From NCBI GenBank assembly GCA_963281155.1, contig CAUJLY010000003.1, forward strand, positions 1,612,001 to 1,676,000: 64,000 bases of DNA, given 5' to 3'. This DNA is from Rhabditophanes sp. KR3021. Lineage: Eukaryota; Nematoda; Chromadorea; Rhabditida; Alloionematidae. The notes below the pieces were generated by a model, which was given only the letters and a program-made list of their open reading frames with translations, made no database searches and had not been told where the DNA came from. This document shows positions 31,931-43,270 of the stretch, piece after piece. Numbering within the stretch: the first letter of the stretch is position 1; every line of letters starts with the position of its first letter. Both the position numbers and the translations under genes were made by a program.

Positions 31931-34900
31931 TAACTGTCAGTGTTGTACGGGGTTTCAATGTACGAAACTATATTATTATTCTAGATCACTTGGTATATTC
32001 CTCCGATCTCATTCAACTTTCTCTTACCCTTCTTTTTGTTCAATTACAAAAACAAATTCACTTTAATGATATTGTGCCTGCTTACGACTCATTTTATGTG
32101 TATATTTATAAATATACTCACAATAATGCTACCTTTCATTTACTTTTTTAACGACAGATTTCTATATTTTAATAGTCTTAATTATCGGTGTCTTTTTGTC
32201 CGGTCTTTAAATTATTAAGTTTAAGCCATGTCATTTTCCTTTACTTTTTGATTTAAATAAATCCATTATACATACACTTACTTTAATTTAATTCATATAA
32301 ACTAAATCTGTTACGCAATGGATTAAAAGAGTAGATTTTTGCTATCTTGATCTCATAAGCTCTTATGCTTATGTAATTAAGTTTTAAAAGTTGAAGACAA
32401 TTATAAACTACGTAACAAATAATAACGCTCATTAATATTATTAATAGAAGTATCCATTTCTGATAGGTTTTTAATTGCCTACTTCAATTAAATATTTTTA
32501 TTAAATGCCCAATGAACGCTTATTATAGTTGGTACCAATCAGTTCCATTTATATTTAAATTCAAATTGCTATCGATAAATACGACTAAGAGAAAACAGCT
32601 GTAATTATTCTCACAAAGGAAACCTCAAAACAAATATTCCCATCCGAAATAATGAAAAAAACATGTATATCATTAACAAGCAAACAATTTCCTTTTTACA
32701 AATCCCATTTTACATATTTTTTCATCAATATTATTCAGTTCAAAATAACTTTTTTTGACAACACAAAAAAAGTCATGCAAGATTTCAAAAACTTTACCAT
32801 GCATAAAAATAACACACTTTAGTTAAATATACTTTTAACCTACCCAAACCAAAAATATAAATAAATAAACTGAATGCACTCACATTGATGTGTTTACCTT
32901 CAACGTGATTCATACACTTTTTCCTTTAAAACGATAAATACATACACTTCACTTTTATATCCTTCTACAATTGATTTTCATAGTCACTTTTGAAAATGAT
33001 TTGTTAATTTCTTTAAACAATAATAAATATTTAACTCAAATTAAGTATATTACGATGTTTATTAGTCTTTTTTATTATTGCTCCCGAAATCTATTTACAA
33101 TTTATTTATATACAAAAATCAGAGTCACCTAATTCTTGGCTCTTAAATATAAATTGTGTTGATGTTTTTTTGATACTTTAAACCATCACAAAGACATTGT
33201 TATTTCAAAATACATATTGTACTTGCCGCATGCAAGACTTCTTTGTGATTAAATTTTTGTGCTCATAATATGATTTCTAATGCAATTTTATCATAAATTC
33301 TGATGGAATTGCTAACTCTCAATCACTTGACACATCTTTCCTTTCTATTATTGTTTCTTCTCATAAAGTTAATGTAGGTTGAAAACGCCATTTAATTTGC
33401 CACTTTCTTTGTTCGCATCTTTTAAAAATTCAAAACTAATCAACCATCCCTTTTACACTACCTCTTGACATTTCGCAACAGGCGTCAACAAAAAATATAT
33501 TTAACAATCTTTTTTCCTTCGCCTCTAATCTCAATGACCAACTGATAAAAGGTACCAAGAGAGTGAGAGAGGAAACTTTTTGATTGTTCACCAAAAAATT
33601 GACGTATACAACACAAAAATATATTTTAAAAGTTGTCAAATGCGCATTTACACTCTTTTTATAAACACATCCAAGGTGAGCTTCATTTTCCAATAACATT
33701 TTGCTTTTACACCTATCTCGTCAACACCCTGTGAGTTTTAATAACTTTAATTAGTCACAAATATATCTTTCTTTTTCAATTTAATTATTTAAGGATAGCT
33801 ATCTCATTTTAATTTCACACTAATGCATGAGTCCCAATTTAATCTACATAAATTGAAGTGATGCACGAACCTTTTTAAAGATGCTAGTGCCGTTTTACTT
33901 TAAAATGAACGTGACCCTCAAACCAAGTGACAACCATATGTATAAATATATAATCTGTGAACACCGGAAAATATCCCGTCTAGTTGAGTGTATCAAAAAT
34001 TACAGATTATAATATGAGCCAACTATTTGTGTTTACTGTTTGGTGAGAAAAAACTGAGACAATAAAGCGAAATCTCTATGACTCATCCCTCAAATGACAT
34101 ATCTTTTCTTGTGCTTCAATTTAACTTAATTTCCAACCAGCGCATAAGTTTCTAATCATCAACGACGACTATTGAGCCATATCATTCAAAGTGACATATA
34201 TTTATCTGATGACTTCCACTAAAACTCTTTTAAAAATATTATTAGAAAAGCCACACAGAGTAGCCCGCCTTATAAACTATATTATACATCTAAATATAAC
34301 TTTGGGACAGCTTTCAGTTGGTTTTTGGCAAGAAGGGGAGATTGGTTGGGCCAATCTAGTAGGTTTAATTCCCCTCACTATATTGAAATGACCCTTTTTA
34401 GACGATGCCTCATCCTATTGTTATCCTTTTTTATTGTTACTAATGTATACTTTGTCACAATCCTATATCAAACCAACAAAAAACGCGTAAATACAAAGAC
34501 AATTTGTCCGAGCTTAACTTAATATAGCGATATACGCATGCTCACATCAAACCCTAGACTAAACCACTCCCTTTCCCTTTGAAATGGAAACAATATTCTA
34601 TTGTAGGCACAACAAAAACTTTAGTTTTATTGTCATTTGTATAAATGAGGTCCATGTTTTTGTTTAGCTCAAACTTCGACAAACTTCATGCTAAAAGGGT
34701 ATTGGTGTTTCGATTTTAAATCATAACATAAAGCCAATGCATTAATCGTTCCTTATTTGGCAAAAAGAAGTACAGTTAATTATTATTAACAAATTCTTGT
34801 TTTTCATAACACCATTTTCTTGCTATTCTAAATAACATATTTTTCTACCCAAATTTATTTATCCCTCTGACAAAAGACAATTATAGCATCATTTTGAAAA

Positions 34901-35132
34901 GTTTACAATTAATTTAATCCAAACATCCATCATTCTGAATTTTATAAATAGACTTTCTTTACTTCAGTTTATCAAGATAAGGTTTAGATTGAACGATTGT
35001 ATTGGCTTTTATTATTTTGATAACAAATTTACTCTCGTTTAAATGACCTCGTGCATAAAGAATATAACATAATATAAGCATTTTTTAATTAATTACAGTT
35101 CAGCTTGATTACTTTAATACTTTCAATCAACC
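31931..35132. other. 3.2-kb AT-rich intergenic region
   Basis: No gene can be supported. Frames in it are short and Leu/Phe/Ile/Asn/Lys-biased, as expected of AT-rich noncoding DNA. The first 100-300 bp include the transporter 3' end. An acceptor-like TTAATTAATTACAG ends at 35098, upstream of the next ATG. Confidence 0.5.
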
Positions 35133-35504
35133 ATGAGATATACAGCAATCATCGCCACTACCTGCATCGCTCTCTTAGCAACATTTGCCCTTGCTGCTTC
35201 CGACATTGAAAAGAGTGTGAAAGACAAGTTCAACGAAGTTCAAGATATCCATGTAAGTCCTTTAGTTAAAAGTTTAATTAATACTCTCCTTTAGGATGGT
35301 GCAAGATACTGTCCCGCACCAATTGTCGGCAAACAATGTCCACCAAGTTCATTTGCTCACTACTATACTTGCTGCGGAAACATGATGACGGATTGCTGCT
35401 TTGCCATGCAAAACTGGCTTATGTACACTCTAATTGTCTTAGGAGTCTTGATTGTCATTGGATGCATTGGATCTCTACTTTCATACTTTTTCTGCCGTAA
35501 GTAA
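35133..35504 (+). CDS. small secreted/membrane Cys-rich protein
   Basis: Exons 35133-35252 and 35295-35504 (42-nt intron, phase 0) give 109 aa. Residues 1-22 are a signal peptide (TCIALLATFALAAS). A short acidic/basic helix follows, then a Cys cluster (CPAPIVGKQCPP, YTCCGNMMTDCC). A single span (LMYTLIVLGVLIVIGCIGSLL) leads to a three-residue cytosolic end, so it is a tiny type I membrane protein. The CC...CC spacing just before the span resembles Shisa-like or CX-type small membrane proteins, but I cannot assign a family. The exon sizes, splice sites and signal peptide make it a convincing gene. Confidence 0.75.
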
Positions 35505-36020
35505 GGCATTCAATTATTACCAACCTGCTTTGTTCTTTACATGTGATTCAACACTTTCTTTTCATTGGCAACCCAGTTATAACATAATCTTTTCAAGGCT
35601 GCCAATCTTTTAATTGTTTATTTTATATTCCCAGTCTTTTTATTGTAATTACTTAATAATTTTGGGACTTAATAAAAAATTATTAAATAATTATTAAGCA
35701 CTATTAATTAAATATTATTAAACCTTATTAAATATTATTAAACATTATCAAAGACATTAAATATCATTAGATACTATTTGAAAAGAAGACATGCACACTT
35801 GCACTAAGAATAATTTCTTATTTTCCCAACTCAGATTGTCACAAAAAATGAGAAGAATAAAATTGTGTGGTATGGAGAGGCACACGCACACTGAACTATC
35901 ATATCATTTTGCACCATTTAAATATTTGCCACAACATTATTTTAGGTAAAGACCACTAATTTCGCTTTATTTAGTTTTATACACCTCATTAAGGGTCTCT
36001 TGCGCCAGATTACGTCAACT
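35505..36020. other. intergenic region with ATTA-rich repeat
   Basis: Spacer between the small membrane protein and the DAZ-like gene. Around 35706-35775 a unit close to TTAAATATTATTAAACCTTA repeats about three times. Upstream of the DAZ start the frame is open for 21 bp without an ATG. No gene was seen. Confidence 0.5.
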
Positions 36021-37641
36021 ATGCAGTTAAAACACACACAGGAGGAGCTAAGTCCGATCACCAGCTTATATTCAAAATTTCTTTTTGATCAAACTTGCTC
36101 CAATCGTACTCTCCACTCTGGTTCCTACCCAATCATTATTATACCTTTGCCTAACTTAGGTCTATCTTCGCAAAGTACTGCTCCTCCAAAAATGTATTCA
36201 ACTCCACCCTCAACGAATAATCCAAAGAAAGTGTACAAGAACTCGTTCTATACTCAGATGGGTCAATATAAAGGAGCCAACAACCCTAAGGTAAGAACTC
36301 CTCCGTCGATCCAGCTTTCATCGCCTCTCTCTACCCTTTAATTGCCCTCAAACTATATATCGCACACATCTTCGTCTATTTAATATTGTATAAATGATAT
36401 ACGTATTATAAGATGCACTTTTTATTCTGTTGGCGGGCACATCTTCTTTTTTATGCATGCAGTCTCAACAAAAAAAGATAGTTTACTCCGTCCAGAGGAC
36501 ACCACACAACTTAGTATCGTCTTCTTAGGCGACGCACACACCTCTTCGTCTTCCAACACTACACTCTTTTAAATTAGCGTTCAAGGGTAATTTGAACTTA
36601 GTATCTGCCAATCCATCTCTACTTTTGGTCATTACTCAGATTGACACTCGAACCACTTGCACCACTAATTAGATCACAACTTTATAAATAAACTTTTTGA
36701 TGTTTGTTAATTGCTTCCATTTTAGATGAACGGTACTATCGCCAACCACAATTTCGCTACTCCATTTACTTACTCTAGTTATCATTTAGAGCAAACTGTG
36801 GAAATCATACAGAATCGTATTTTTGTTGGTGGTCTTCCACAAGGTGTAAGTTATTAATAGTTAATATGCATGATACAGGTTTCTTTTATAGTCTGATGAG
36901 GCATCTTTAGGAGCTCAGTTTGCTGGTTTTGGTAAGATCACTAATTGCCAGATAATTAGAGGAGGCGATGGGATGACGAAGGGCTATGGTTTCGTCACGT
37001 TTGCAGACGTGAGTGTAGCCAAGAAGATCCGCGAACTGCCAGCCGATCATCCTAATTTCAAGTACCATGGGTCTCAAATAACCATCAGAGAAGCCAGAAA
37101 ACGCAATCACTTCAAGAAGTGTAGTAACTTCGTCGTTCCTGCAAACATGATGGTTCAGAATGGGGGCACACATCACCCACAAGGGGGCAATTGGGTCAAC
37201 AACACTTCCTACCCAAGAATCGAAGAGCCAACCGACAACTCGATTCCATCTATGGACAGTGGATGTCACGACTCTGGTCTGGTTCAATCTCAGACTGAAG
37301 ACAGTTACATGGCGACTCCGCCACTGACTCCAGATGGATCTTGTGGCCAGCAATTCCAGTACCAACCAGCTTATTACCAAACTTATTACGCCCCTATCCC
37401 TCAATTCTACCAATGCGTCCAGCCACCTCCCGGTAATTACTCCAACGGCAATAGAAACTACAATCAAGCACAACAACCATACCTCCAACAATGGTATCCT
37501 GTCCCAGCTCAGTCATATCCTCATGATCCCCGTCAAGTCTATTCAAATGGCCCCGGCCATCACCAAACAAACCCCTCATACGAACATCACCCTTCCCCAA
37601 CAATCACCTACGAATTGTCCGAAGGCGACAATGAAGCTTAA
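36021..37641 (+). CDS. DAZ/Boule-family RNA-binding protein
   Basis: Exons 36021-36290, 36726-36845 and 36892-37641 (introns 435 and 46 nt) give 379 aa. One RRM at about residues 119-200 has RNP2 RIFVGGL and RNP1 KGYGFVTF. Its close is GSQITIREARKR, as in DAZ/Boule (NRIFVGGIDF...SKGYGFVTF...IGPAIRKQ). The C-terminal half is rich in Tyr, Pro, Gln, Asn and Ser (YQPAYYQTYYAPIPQFYQC), in the place of the DAZ repeat. Boule-type proteins bind 3' UTRs and promote translation in germ cells; the C. elegans member, DAZ-1, is needed for oocyte meiosis. The first exon is Ser/Thr/Pro-rich and not conserved. Exon 2 itself begins with ATG, so a shorter isoform starting there is possible. Confidence 0.85.
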
Positions 37642-37920
37642 TCGGTTTACCTTTAAGTGTGTGGTAATATTAAAATCATCGTATCTCTCTCATCTTCTAT
37701 TCAGTTATATTCACAATACTTTTAATTTGGAGATATATTTTTTGTAGTCCTTGGTGTGTATTAAATTGTTTAATAAATAAAAATTGCCGCTAACTTTTTT
37801 TGTTTATGCTTTTTCGTGTCGAGAAAGTCATCATTTTTTAAAGTGTCTTTCACTTTTAAATTTTAGTGTCAGCAAGCAAGTTGTTTGTGTGTTATTTTTG
37901 TGTTATTCTTATTATTGAAG

Positions 37921-39606
37921 ATGGCGGAAGATATGATTACGATCGCTTTGGCTAGCGATATGCATGTTGGGTTTGGTGAGAAGAAGACTCATAGGAAGTT
38001 TGATACTCTCAATACTTTCGAGGAATTTTTTGAGATAGCTAAGCAGTATGAGGCGGATGCTGTTTTGCTGGGTAGGAAAATGCCTTATGAATATTAATTT
38101 ACTTTATTGTTAGGCGGTGACTTGTTTCACGAAAACAATCCGAGCAGGGAAATGCAATTGGAAGTTGTCAGATGCCTACGTAAACACTGCTTCTCATCAA
38201 AAAAGTGCCAATTGGAGTTTTTGTCTAAAGCTTGTGATAATTTCGATCATTCCAAGTTTGATAATGTCAATTACAAGGACCAATTTATTAACGTAGGCTT
38301 GCCAATATTTACTATTCACGGAAATCACGATGATTTGTCTGGAACGGGACTAACAGCCTTGGACCTTTTACATGAGGCTGGTTTCTTGAATTTATTTGGG
38401 AAATTCAAGGACATTGATCATATTAATATTAATCCAATTTTGCTGAAGAAAGGAGAAACTAGAATTGCTCTTTATGGAATCGGCAGTCAAAGAGATGATA
38501 GACTTCACCGTGCATTTGAAATCGGGAAAGTCGTTTTCAATCAACCTAAAGATGGCCATTCTTACTTTAACATCCTTGTCTTGCATCAAAATAGACCAAG
38601 ACGAAACTTTACTAGGAGAACAGGCGCCTTTATTCCAGACAAACTTATTCCTGACTTTTTTGATTTAATCGTGTGGGGTCATGAGCATATGTCCATTCCA
38701 GACTTGGAAAAAGTCACTAGAAGTGATGAATTTGGAAAGGAAACATCTTTCTATATCTTGCAACCTGGAAGTACCGTCGCAACTTCACTCTGCGAAGACG
38801 AGAAAGGTCAGAAGAATTGCTTTATACTTAAAATCAACGGAACCGCCTTCGAGCACAAAACCATTCCCCTACTAACAGTCAGACAAATGGCAATTGACGA
38901 ATTAGTGTTGGACGTCTATCATGACAGAAGAAAGATTGCCAAATCAAGTGTTCGCGTCGACAATTCTCCTGATGAGAAACTAATCATTGACAAAATAGAT
39001 GAAATGTTGTACGAATTAAAGAAAGTAAAGAACCCACGTCAACCAAACCTTCCATTAGTTCGATTGAAGCTTATCTACGAGGATATGTTTGCTCAGATTA
39101 TTCCAATTAATCCAAAGAAATTTGGGTCTAGATTTAAGGATAAAGTTGCCAATCCAGAGGATATGTTTTTCGTAAAGGTTGTCAAACCAAAAGAGGTCGC
39201 TATCCCTATGTCGACTATTCATGGAGTTGATGAACAAGGAAATGCTTATAAGGATGTCAGTCAAATTGTGGAGGACTATTTTGCTACTGCGGATTGCGGT
39301 GACGCTTTAAATGTTATTACTGATAAGTCTATTGGATTGTCTTTGCAAGAGTATGCTACAAGTGACGGGACTCTTGAAAGCGTTAATAAGGCATTTTCAA
39401 AGAGCGTCGAGGATCAGGTTAATGAATTGGTTAAGAATTTGACAAAATATTCCGAAACTAATAGTATGAAATCATGGGACATTGATTTAAACAAGTTTGA
39501 GGAGTTAATTGAAAGGGAAATTGATTCAGCTAAAAAAGTTCGTTGCTCTCAGATTGGACCCACTCAATCTACTCAAATTAAGTATGAAGAGGATATGGAT
39601 ATGTAA
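37921..39606 (+). CDS. MRE11: MRE11 double-strand-break repair nuclease
   Basis: Exons 37921-38071 and 38114-39606 (42-nt intron, phase 1) give 547 aa. The metal-binding phosphoesterase motifs are intact and in order: SDMHVGF, GGDLFHENNPSR, GNHDD, LHQNR and WGHEHM. The capping domain follows with PLVRLKLIYE and DKVANPEDMFF. MRE11 with RAD50 and NBS1 detects, tethers and trims DNA ends and acts in meiotic recombination. The protein is shorter than human MRE11 (708 aa) because the disordered tail is short, ending KYEEDMDM. An acceptor-like TTTTAG ends at 37866. The frame is open a little further upstream, but the ATG at 37921 is the first. Confidence 0.93.
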
Positions 39607-40024
39607 TTTTATTTTGTATTATAATATATTTAATTTAATTTTTAATGTAAATTGTATAACTTTTAAACTAAAATATTGGTGTATTTATTTAACTGTCTAA
39701 TAAAAAGTATCGGTGTTTAATTTTTGTGTGCTAATAGAAAGTATTGGTGAGACTATCGTACATATATCTCCAACCAAAATTCAAATATTATGATGTGCAG
39801 GTTCTCTCCCATTCGACACCGATCTTTTAGACAGAAGTGAATTGGAGAAGTACATTTTCCTGGCTCGGAGGCTTTTATTTGTAAATTCATATTTTTTGTA
39901 CGAAAATAATGCCGAAAGTGGTTGTTATAATTTGTGGTGATTGTTTTTTGCGCCAATTTTGTTGTAAATTCACAAAATGACTTTTGCCAAGTAATTTTTT
40001 TAATTTTAGGGTCTTTATTAAAGT
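39607..40024. other. intergenic region before RPS3
   Basis: Contains the MRE11 3' end and the RPS3 promoter. A strong acceptor-like TTTTTTAATTTTAG ends at 40009, fifteen bases before the RPS3 ATG. A 67-codon minus-strand frame at 39753-39956 has some Cys and His but no match, and I do not call it. Confidence 0.5.
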
Positions 40025-40812
40025 ATGTCTACTGCAGTACAATTGAGTAAGAAAAAGAAGGCTATTGCCGACGGTATCTTCAAAGCCGAATTAAACAACT
40101 TCCTTACCAAGGAATTGGCCGAAGATGGTTATTCTGGTGTGGAAGTCCGCAAGGCCCCATCAAGAACCGAAATTATTATCATGGCTACCCGTACCGCCAA
40201 TGTTCTTGGAGAACGTGGACGCAGAATCCGCGAACTCACTTCTCTCGTCCAAAAGAGATTTGACATCCCAAAAGGACAAGTCGAAGTAAGTTTTTTATTT
40301 GATACACCATTAATGAACTTATCTTGTAGCTCTACGCCGAAAAGGTCAACAAGCGTGGACTCTGCGCAGTAGCCCAATGCGAATCTCTTCGCTACAAGCT
40401 TATCGGTGGACTTGCCGTCCGTCGTGCCTGTTACGGAGTCATGAGATTCGTCATGGAATCTGGAGCCCAAGGATGTGAAATCATCGTTTCCGGAAAGTTG
40501 AGAGGACAAAGAGCCAAGGCTATGAAATTCGCTGACGGAATCATGATCCACTCTGGACAACCCGTCCGTGATTACACTACCACTGCCATCCGTCACGTTG
40601 ACATGAAGCAAGGAGTCATCGGAATCAAGGTCAAGATCATGCTTCCCCACGACCCAGAAGGTAAATTCGGACCAAGAAACCCACTTCCCGACCAAATCAA
40701 GATCGTCGATCCAAAGGAAGAAATCTTCCCCGCAACTCCTTACTCTGAGCACAGAACTGAAACCGTCCCAGAAGCTTACGAAAAGGAACAACAAGCCCCA
40801 CAACAACATTAA
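40025..40812 (+). CDS. RPS3: 40S ribosomal protein S3 (uS3)
   Basis: Exons 40025-40285 and 40330-40812 (44-nt intron, phase 0) give 247 aa (human 243). The KH domain ([37 protein letters not shown]) and the C-terminal domain ([52 protein letters not shown]) are almost invariant. uS3 lines the mRNA entry channel of the small subunit and has reported roles in DNA repair. Codon use is strongly biased to GGA, ATC, GTC, AAG and CGT, unlike the neighbours and as expected of a very highly expressed gene. Confidence 0.98.
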
Positions 40813-41314
40813 AAAGTTGGAATTTTTGTTTCGACTGAATTGTTTACTTTTTTGTTAAATAAATTTGTTACCTATAAAAGACTATGTTGCCTAAAATACC
40901 AATAAATCATATTTATTGAAACAACTCTTTAATATAAAATTTGTTACAATATTTGTTCTGTTCTTTATCTTATACTTTTTTGTATATTAATTTTACGACG
41001 ATAGTTTGCTTTCTTTTAATTACATTATTTCACTTCAATAAGTTTGTTCGAATCTACAATCAAGATCAGATTATTATCAGCCATTGCCTTCAAACATGAA
41101 GTAAGTTAGAGGTTGTAGCAATAAATTAAGCACCTATTTTCCATATAAAAGCTCACAGAATTGTACATTTTGTATTTACATGATCATCATATTTAAAAAC
41201 AAAAACGTGTCATCAGAGACATTTTTACTCTGTCTATGCACATTTCTCTTTCAACATTACATCGATTTTTAGTAACTGAATACTTTTAGACTTACTGGAA
41301 CCTTCTTAAGAACT
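40813..41314. other. intergenic region between RPS3 and RidA
   Basis: AT-rich with several AATAAA-like words near 40856-40915 that could serve RPS3 polyadenylation. An acceptor-like TACTTTTAG ends at 41289, 26 bases before the RidA ATG. Nothing coding was seen. Confidence 0.5.
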
Positions 41315-41736
41315 ATGAAGACTATTATTTCATCACCTAATGCCCCAGGAGCTCTCGGACCATACAGGTAATTAAATGCTTACCAAATTAAACTAATACT
41401 TAATTAAGCCAATGTGTCCGTGCCGGAAACACCCTCTACCTCTCCGGTTCTCTCGGCCTAGACCCAAAGACCGGTGAATTCGTTTCTGCCGACGTCGAAG
41501 GCCAAGCCAAGCAAGCTTTCATCAACATTGGTGAGATCCTCAAAGCCGGTGGGGCTACCTTCGACAACATCGTCAAAAGCACTGTTCTCCTTGCCGATAT
41601 CAACGACTTTGCCAAGATGAATGAGGTCTACAAGACTTTCTTTACCAAGGATTTCCCTGCTCGTTCAGCTTATGCTGTTGCTAATTTGCCAAAGGCTGCT
41701 AGAATTGAAATTGAAGTTATTGCTGTATTGGATTAA
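41315..41736 (+). CDS. RidA/UK114 family enamine/imine deaminase
   Basis: Exons 41315-41367 and 41409-41736 (41-nt intron, phase 2) give 126 aa, the normal size. The family pattern is complete: SPNAPGALGPYSQCVRAG, LYLSGSLGLDPKTGEF, QAKQAFINIGEILKAGG, VLLADINDFAKMNEVY, FPARSAYAVANLPKAARIE (with the key Arg) and IEVIAVLD. RidA proteins hydrolyse reactive 2-aminoacrylate-type enamines released by PLP enzymes, acting in the cytosol or mitochondria as trimers. No transit peptide is seen at this start. Codon bias is strong, suggesting high expression. Confidence 0.95.
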
Positions 41737-42179
41737 TTTTGCTTTTTGATTAAGTCGAATAAAGTTTTTTTGATTATCATTTTGGTGATGAAGAGGTTGT
41801 ATAATTATCATATGAAGTATTGTTATGCATGTCTAGAAGACTTTGACTTATTTAATGTGGTGTAATTTAATATTTTTAAAGAATATTATTTTGGTGCCTT
41901 AAAATAGAGTTATTAATTTATTTTAGGAGAACAATATCCATAAGTTTATTCATTAATTGTTATTATTTTTAATGCATACTTAGATATCGAGGTCGACCTC
42001 ACGCATGAGCATATTTTTAGATTTTTAAATTAATGGAAGAATCGAGCTTATTGTCATGTTATTTGTGATGATCACAAAATGAATGCCAATTAAAGAGTAA
42101 GCCAAATTATGACTTGTTAGGAAGATTGAACTTTCTTGAACAAACCGTTTTTGTAAAATCCTTTGTTAAGTTTTTAAAA
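41737..42179. other. intergenic, no gene seen
   Basis: This is the 3' end of the RidA gene followed by AT-rich spacer. An AATAAA at 41758 is a likely polyadenylation signal. No coding character was detected. Confidence 0.4.
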
Positions 42180-43270
42180 TGGGTAAATTAAGTGGAATTG
42201 TCTCTTGCAATAATATCTTCATTCAAAATCAAGCAATTCTTCTTAAAATACAGTCAATTCCGAATTAAATTCAAATACTTCAAATTGGATCATGGGAATG
42301 TTTTGCAGATTTGTTCCTGGAGTACAAATTGCTGATGGCAAATGTGATTTAGTTCTTGAAGTCAATGAATCAGGCAACTTTAGCATTATTATTGCTCTTG
42401 AGAAATCAGACACTTGTTCACAAATACAGCTGCTTGTGATCAATTTATTGCTTATCTTCTTAAACTACTTAGCAACACCAAAATTGATATTAACATCAGA
42501 ATGGCTGACATCTACATTCTTATCCGAAAATCCATCATGCTTATCTAGAATGTGAAGATATTCTCTTAAATTCAAATCGAAGCCTTCTTCGAAATCTCTT
42601 GCCAATATCATCGTACTTCTCAAATCACTCCTTTGTTCAATGGATCACCATTGTCTTTCTTGTTCAATACTTCCTTGGACTGCTTTAAAGATAAGACTAT
42701 TGTCATCTCGACCAGTGGAAGATCAGCTTTGAAATTTTTCCTCGATAAAATGACCATTGTTTCGCAAATGATCGGACTTTCTCTGACTTTATTACCTTTT
42801 GAATACTGACTAACTTGAATATGTTTTCACCATTAACATCAATTAGTTCGGCATTTAGCAGAAAATCGAAGTAACAACTAAATTCATCTAATCCAATATT
42901 GTCGATTTCAAATTTTAACAATTATATAATGATAAGAAGTTCGAGACGATCTCGACGTCTTGTGTTTCGAAGCTTTTCTTGTTAGACTCAAATATTCACT
43001 TGTAAGAAATAGAAAAGTTTTTTAAATTGTCTTCTTTCCCAAGCATTGAAGATCAACTTATTGAAGTTAAGAATTCAAATAAAGGAGACTATTCGTGCAT
43101 GAGTGAATGAAAAAGCTTGTGCTTCCAAAAAAGCCACATCAAGCATCGATACTGAAATGAAAAACTACAAATCTCTTACTTCTCAAATGGATGAATCAGT
43201 AGATATGTTTTACTTTACAAAAGATAATCAAACTAAATTTTCTCTTTTGGTCAAATTTGTGAGTTAAATT
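42180..43270. pseudogene. decayed coding sequence on both strands
   Basis: Several protein-like pieces lie close together without intact frames. On the minus strand: KFEIDNIGLDEFSCYFDFLL with ELIDVNGENIFKLVSIQK (42703-42921), then SRSTMILARDFEEGFDLNLR-like, REYLHILDKHDGFSDKNVD and DVSHSDVNFGVAK toward 42480. On the plus strand: FCRFVPGVQIADGKCDLVLE and VNESGNFSIIIALEKSDTC (about 42300-42420) and DTEMKNYKSLTSQMDESVDM (about 43150-43215). Some minus-strand pieces recall MATH-domain strands, a loose impression. I read this as one or more dead genes, not a working locus. Confidence 0.35.

Noticed and set aside
36907..37491. 194-codon minus-strand frame opposite the DAZ-like gene
   Set aside because: It is a shadow of the plus-strand Gln/Pro/Tyr-rich coding sequence. 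The RRM on the plus strand is unmistakable.
39753..39956. 67-codon minus-strand frame between MRE11 and RPS3
   Set aside because: It has some Cys and His but no start context, no splice continuation and no recognisable family.
40129..40809. 226-codon minus-strand frame opposite RPS3
   Set aside because: It mirrors the strongly biased codons of RPS3 and crosses its intron.
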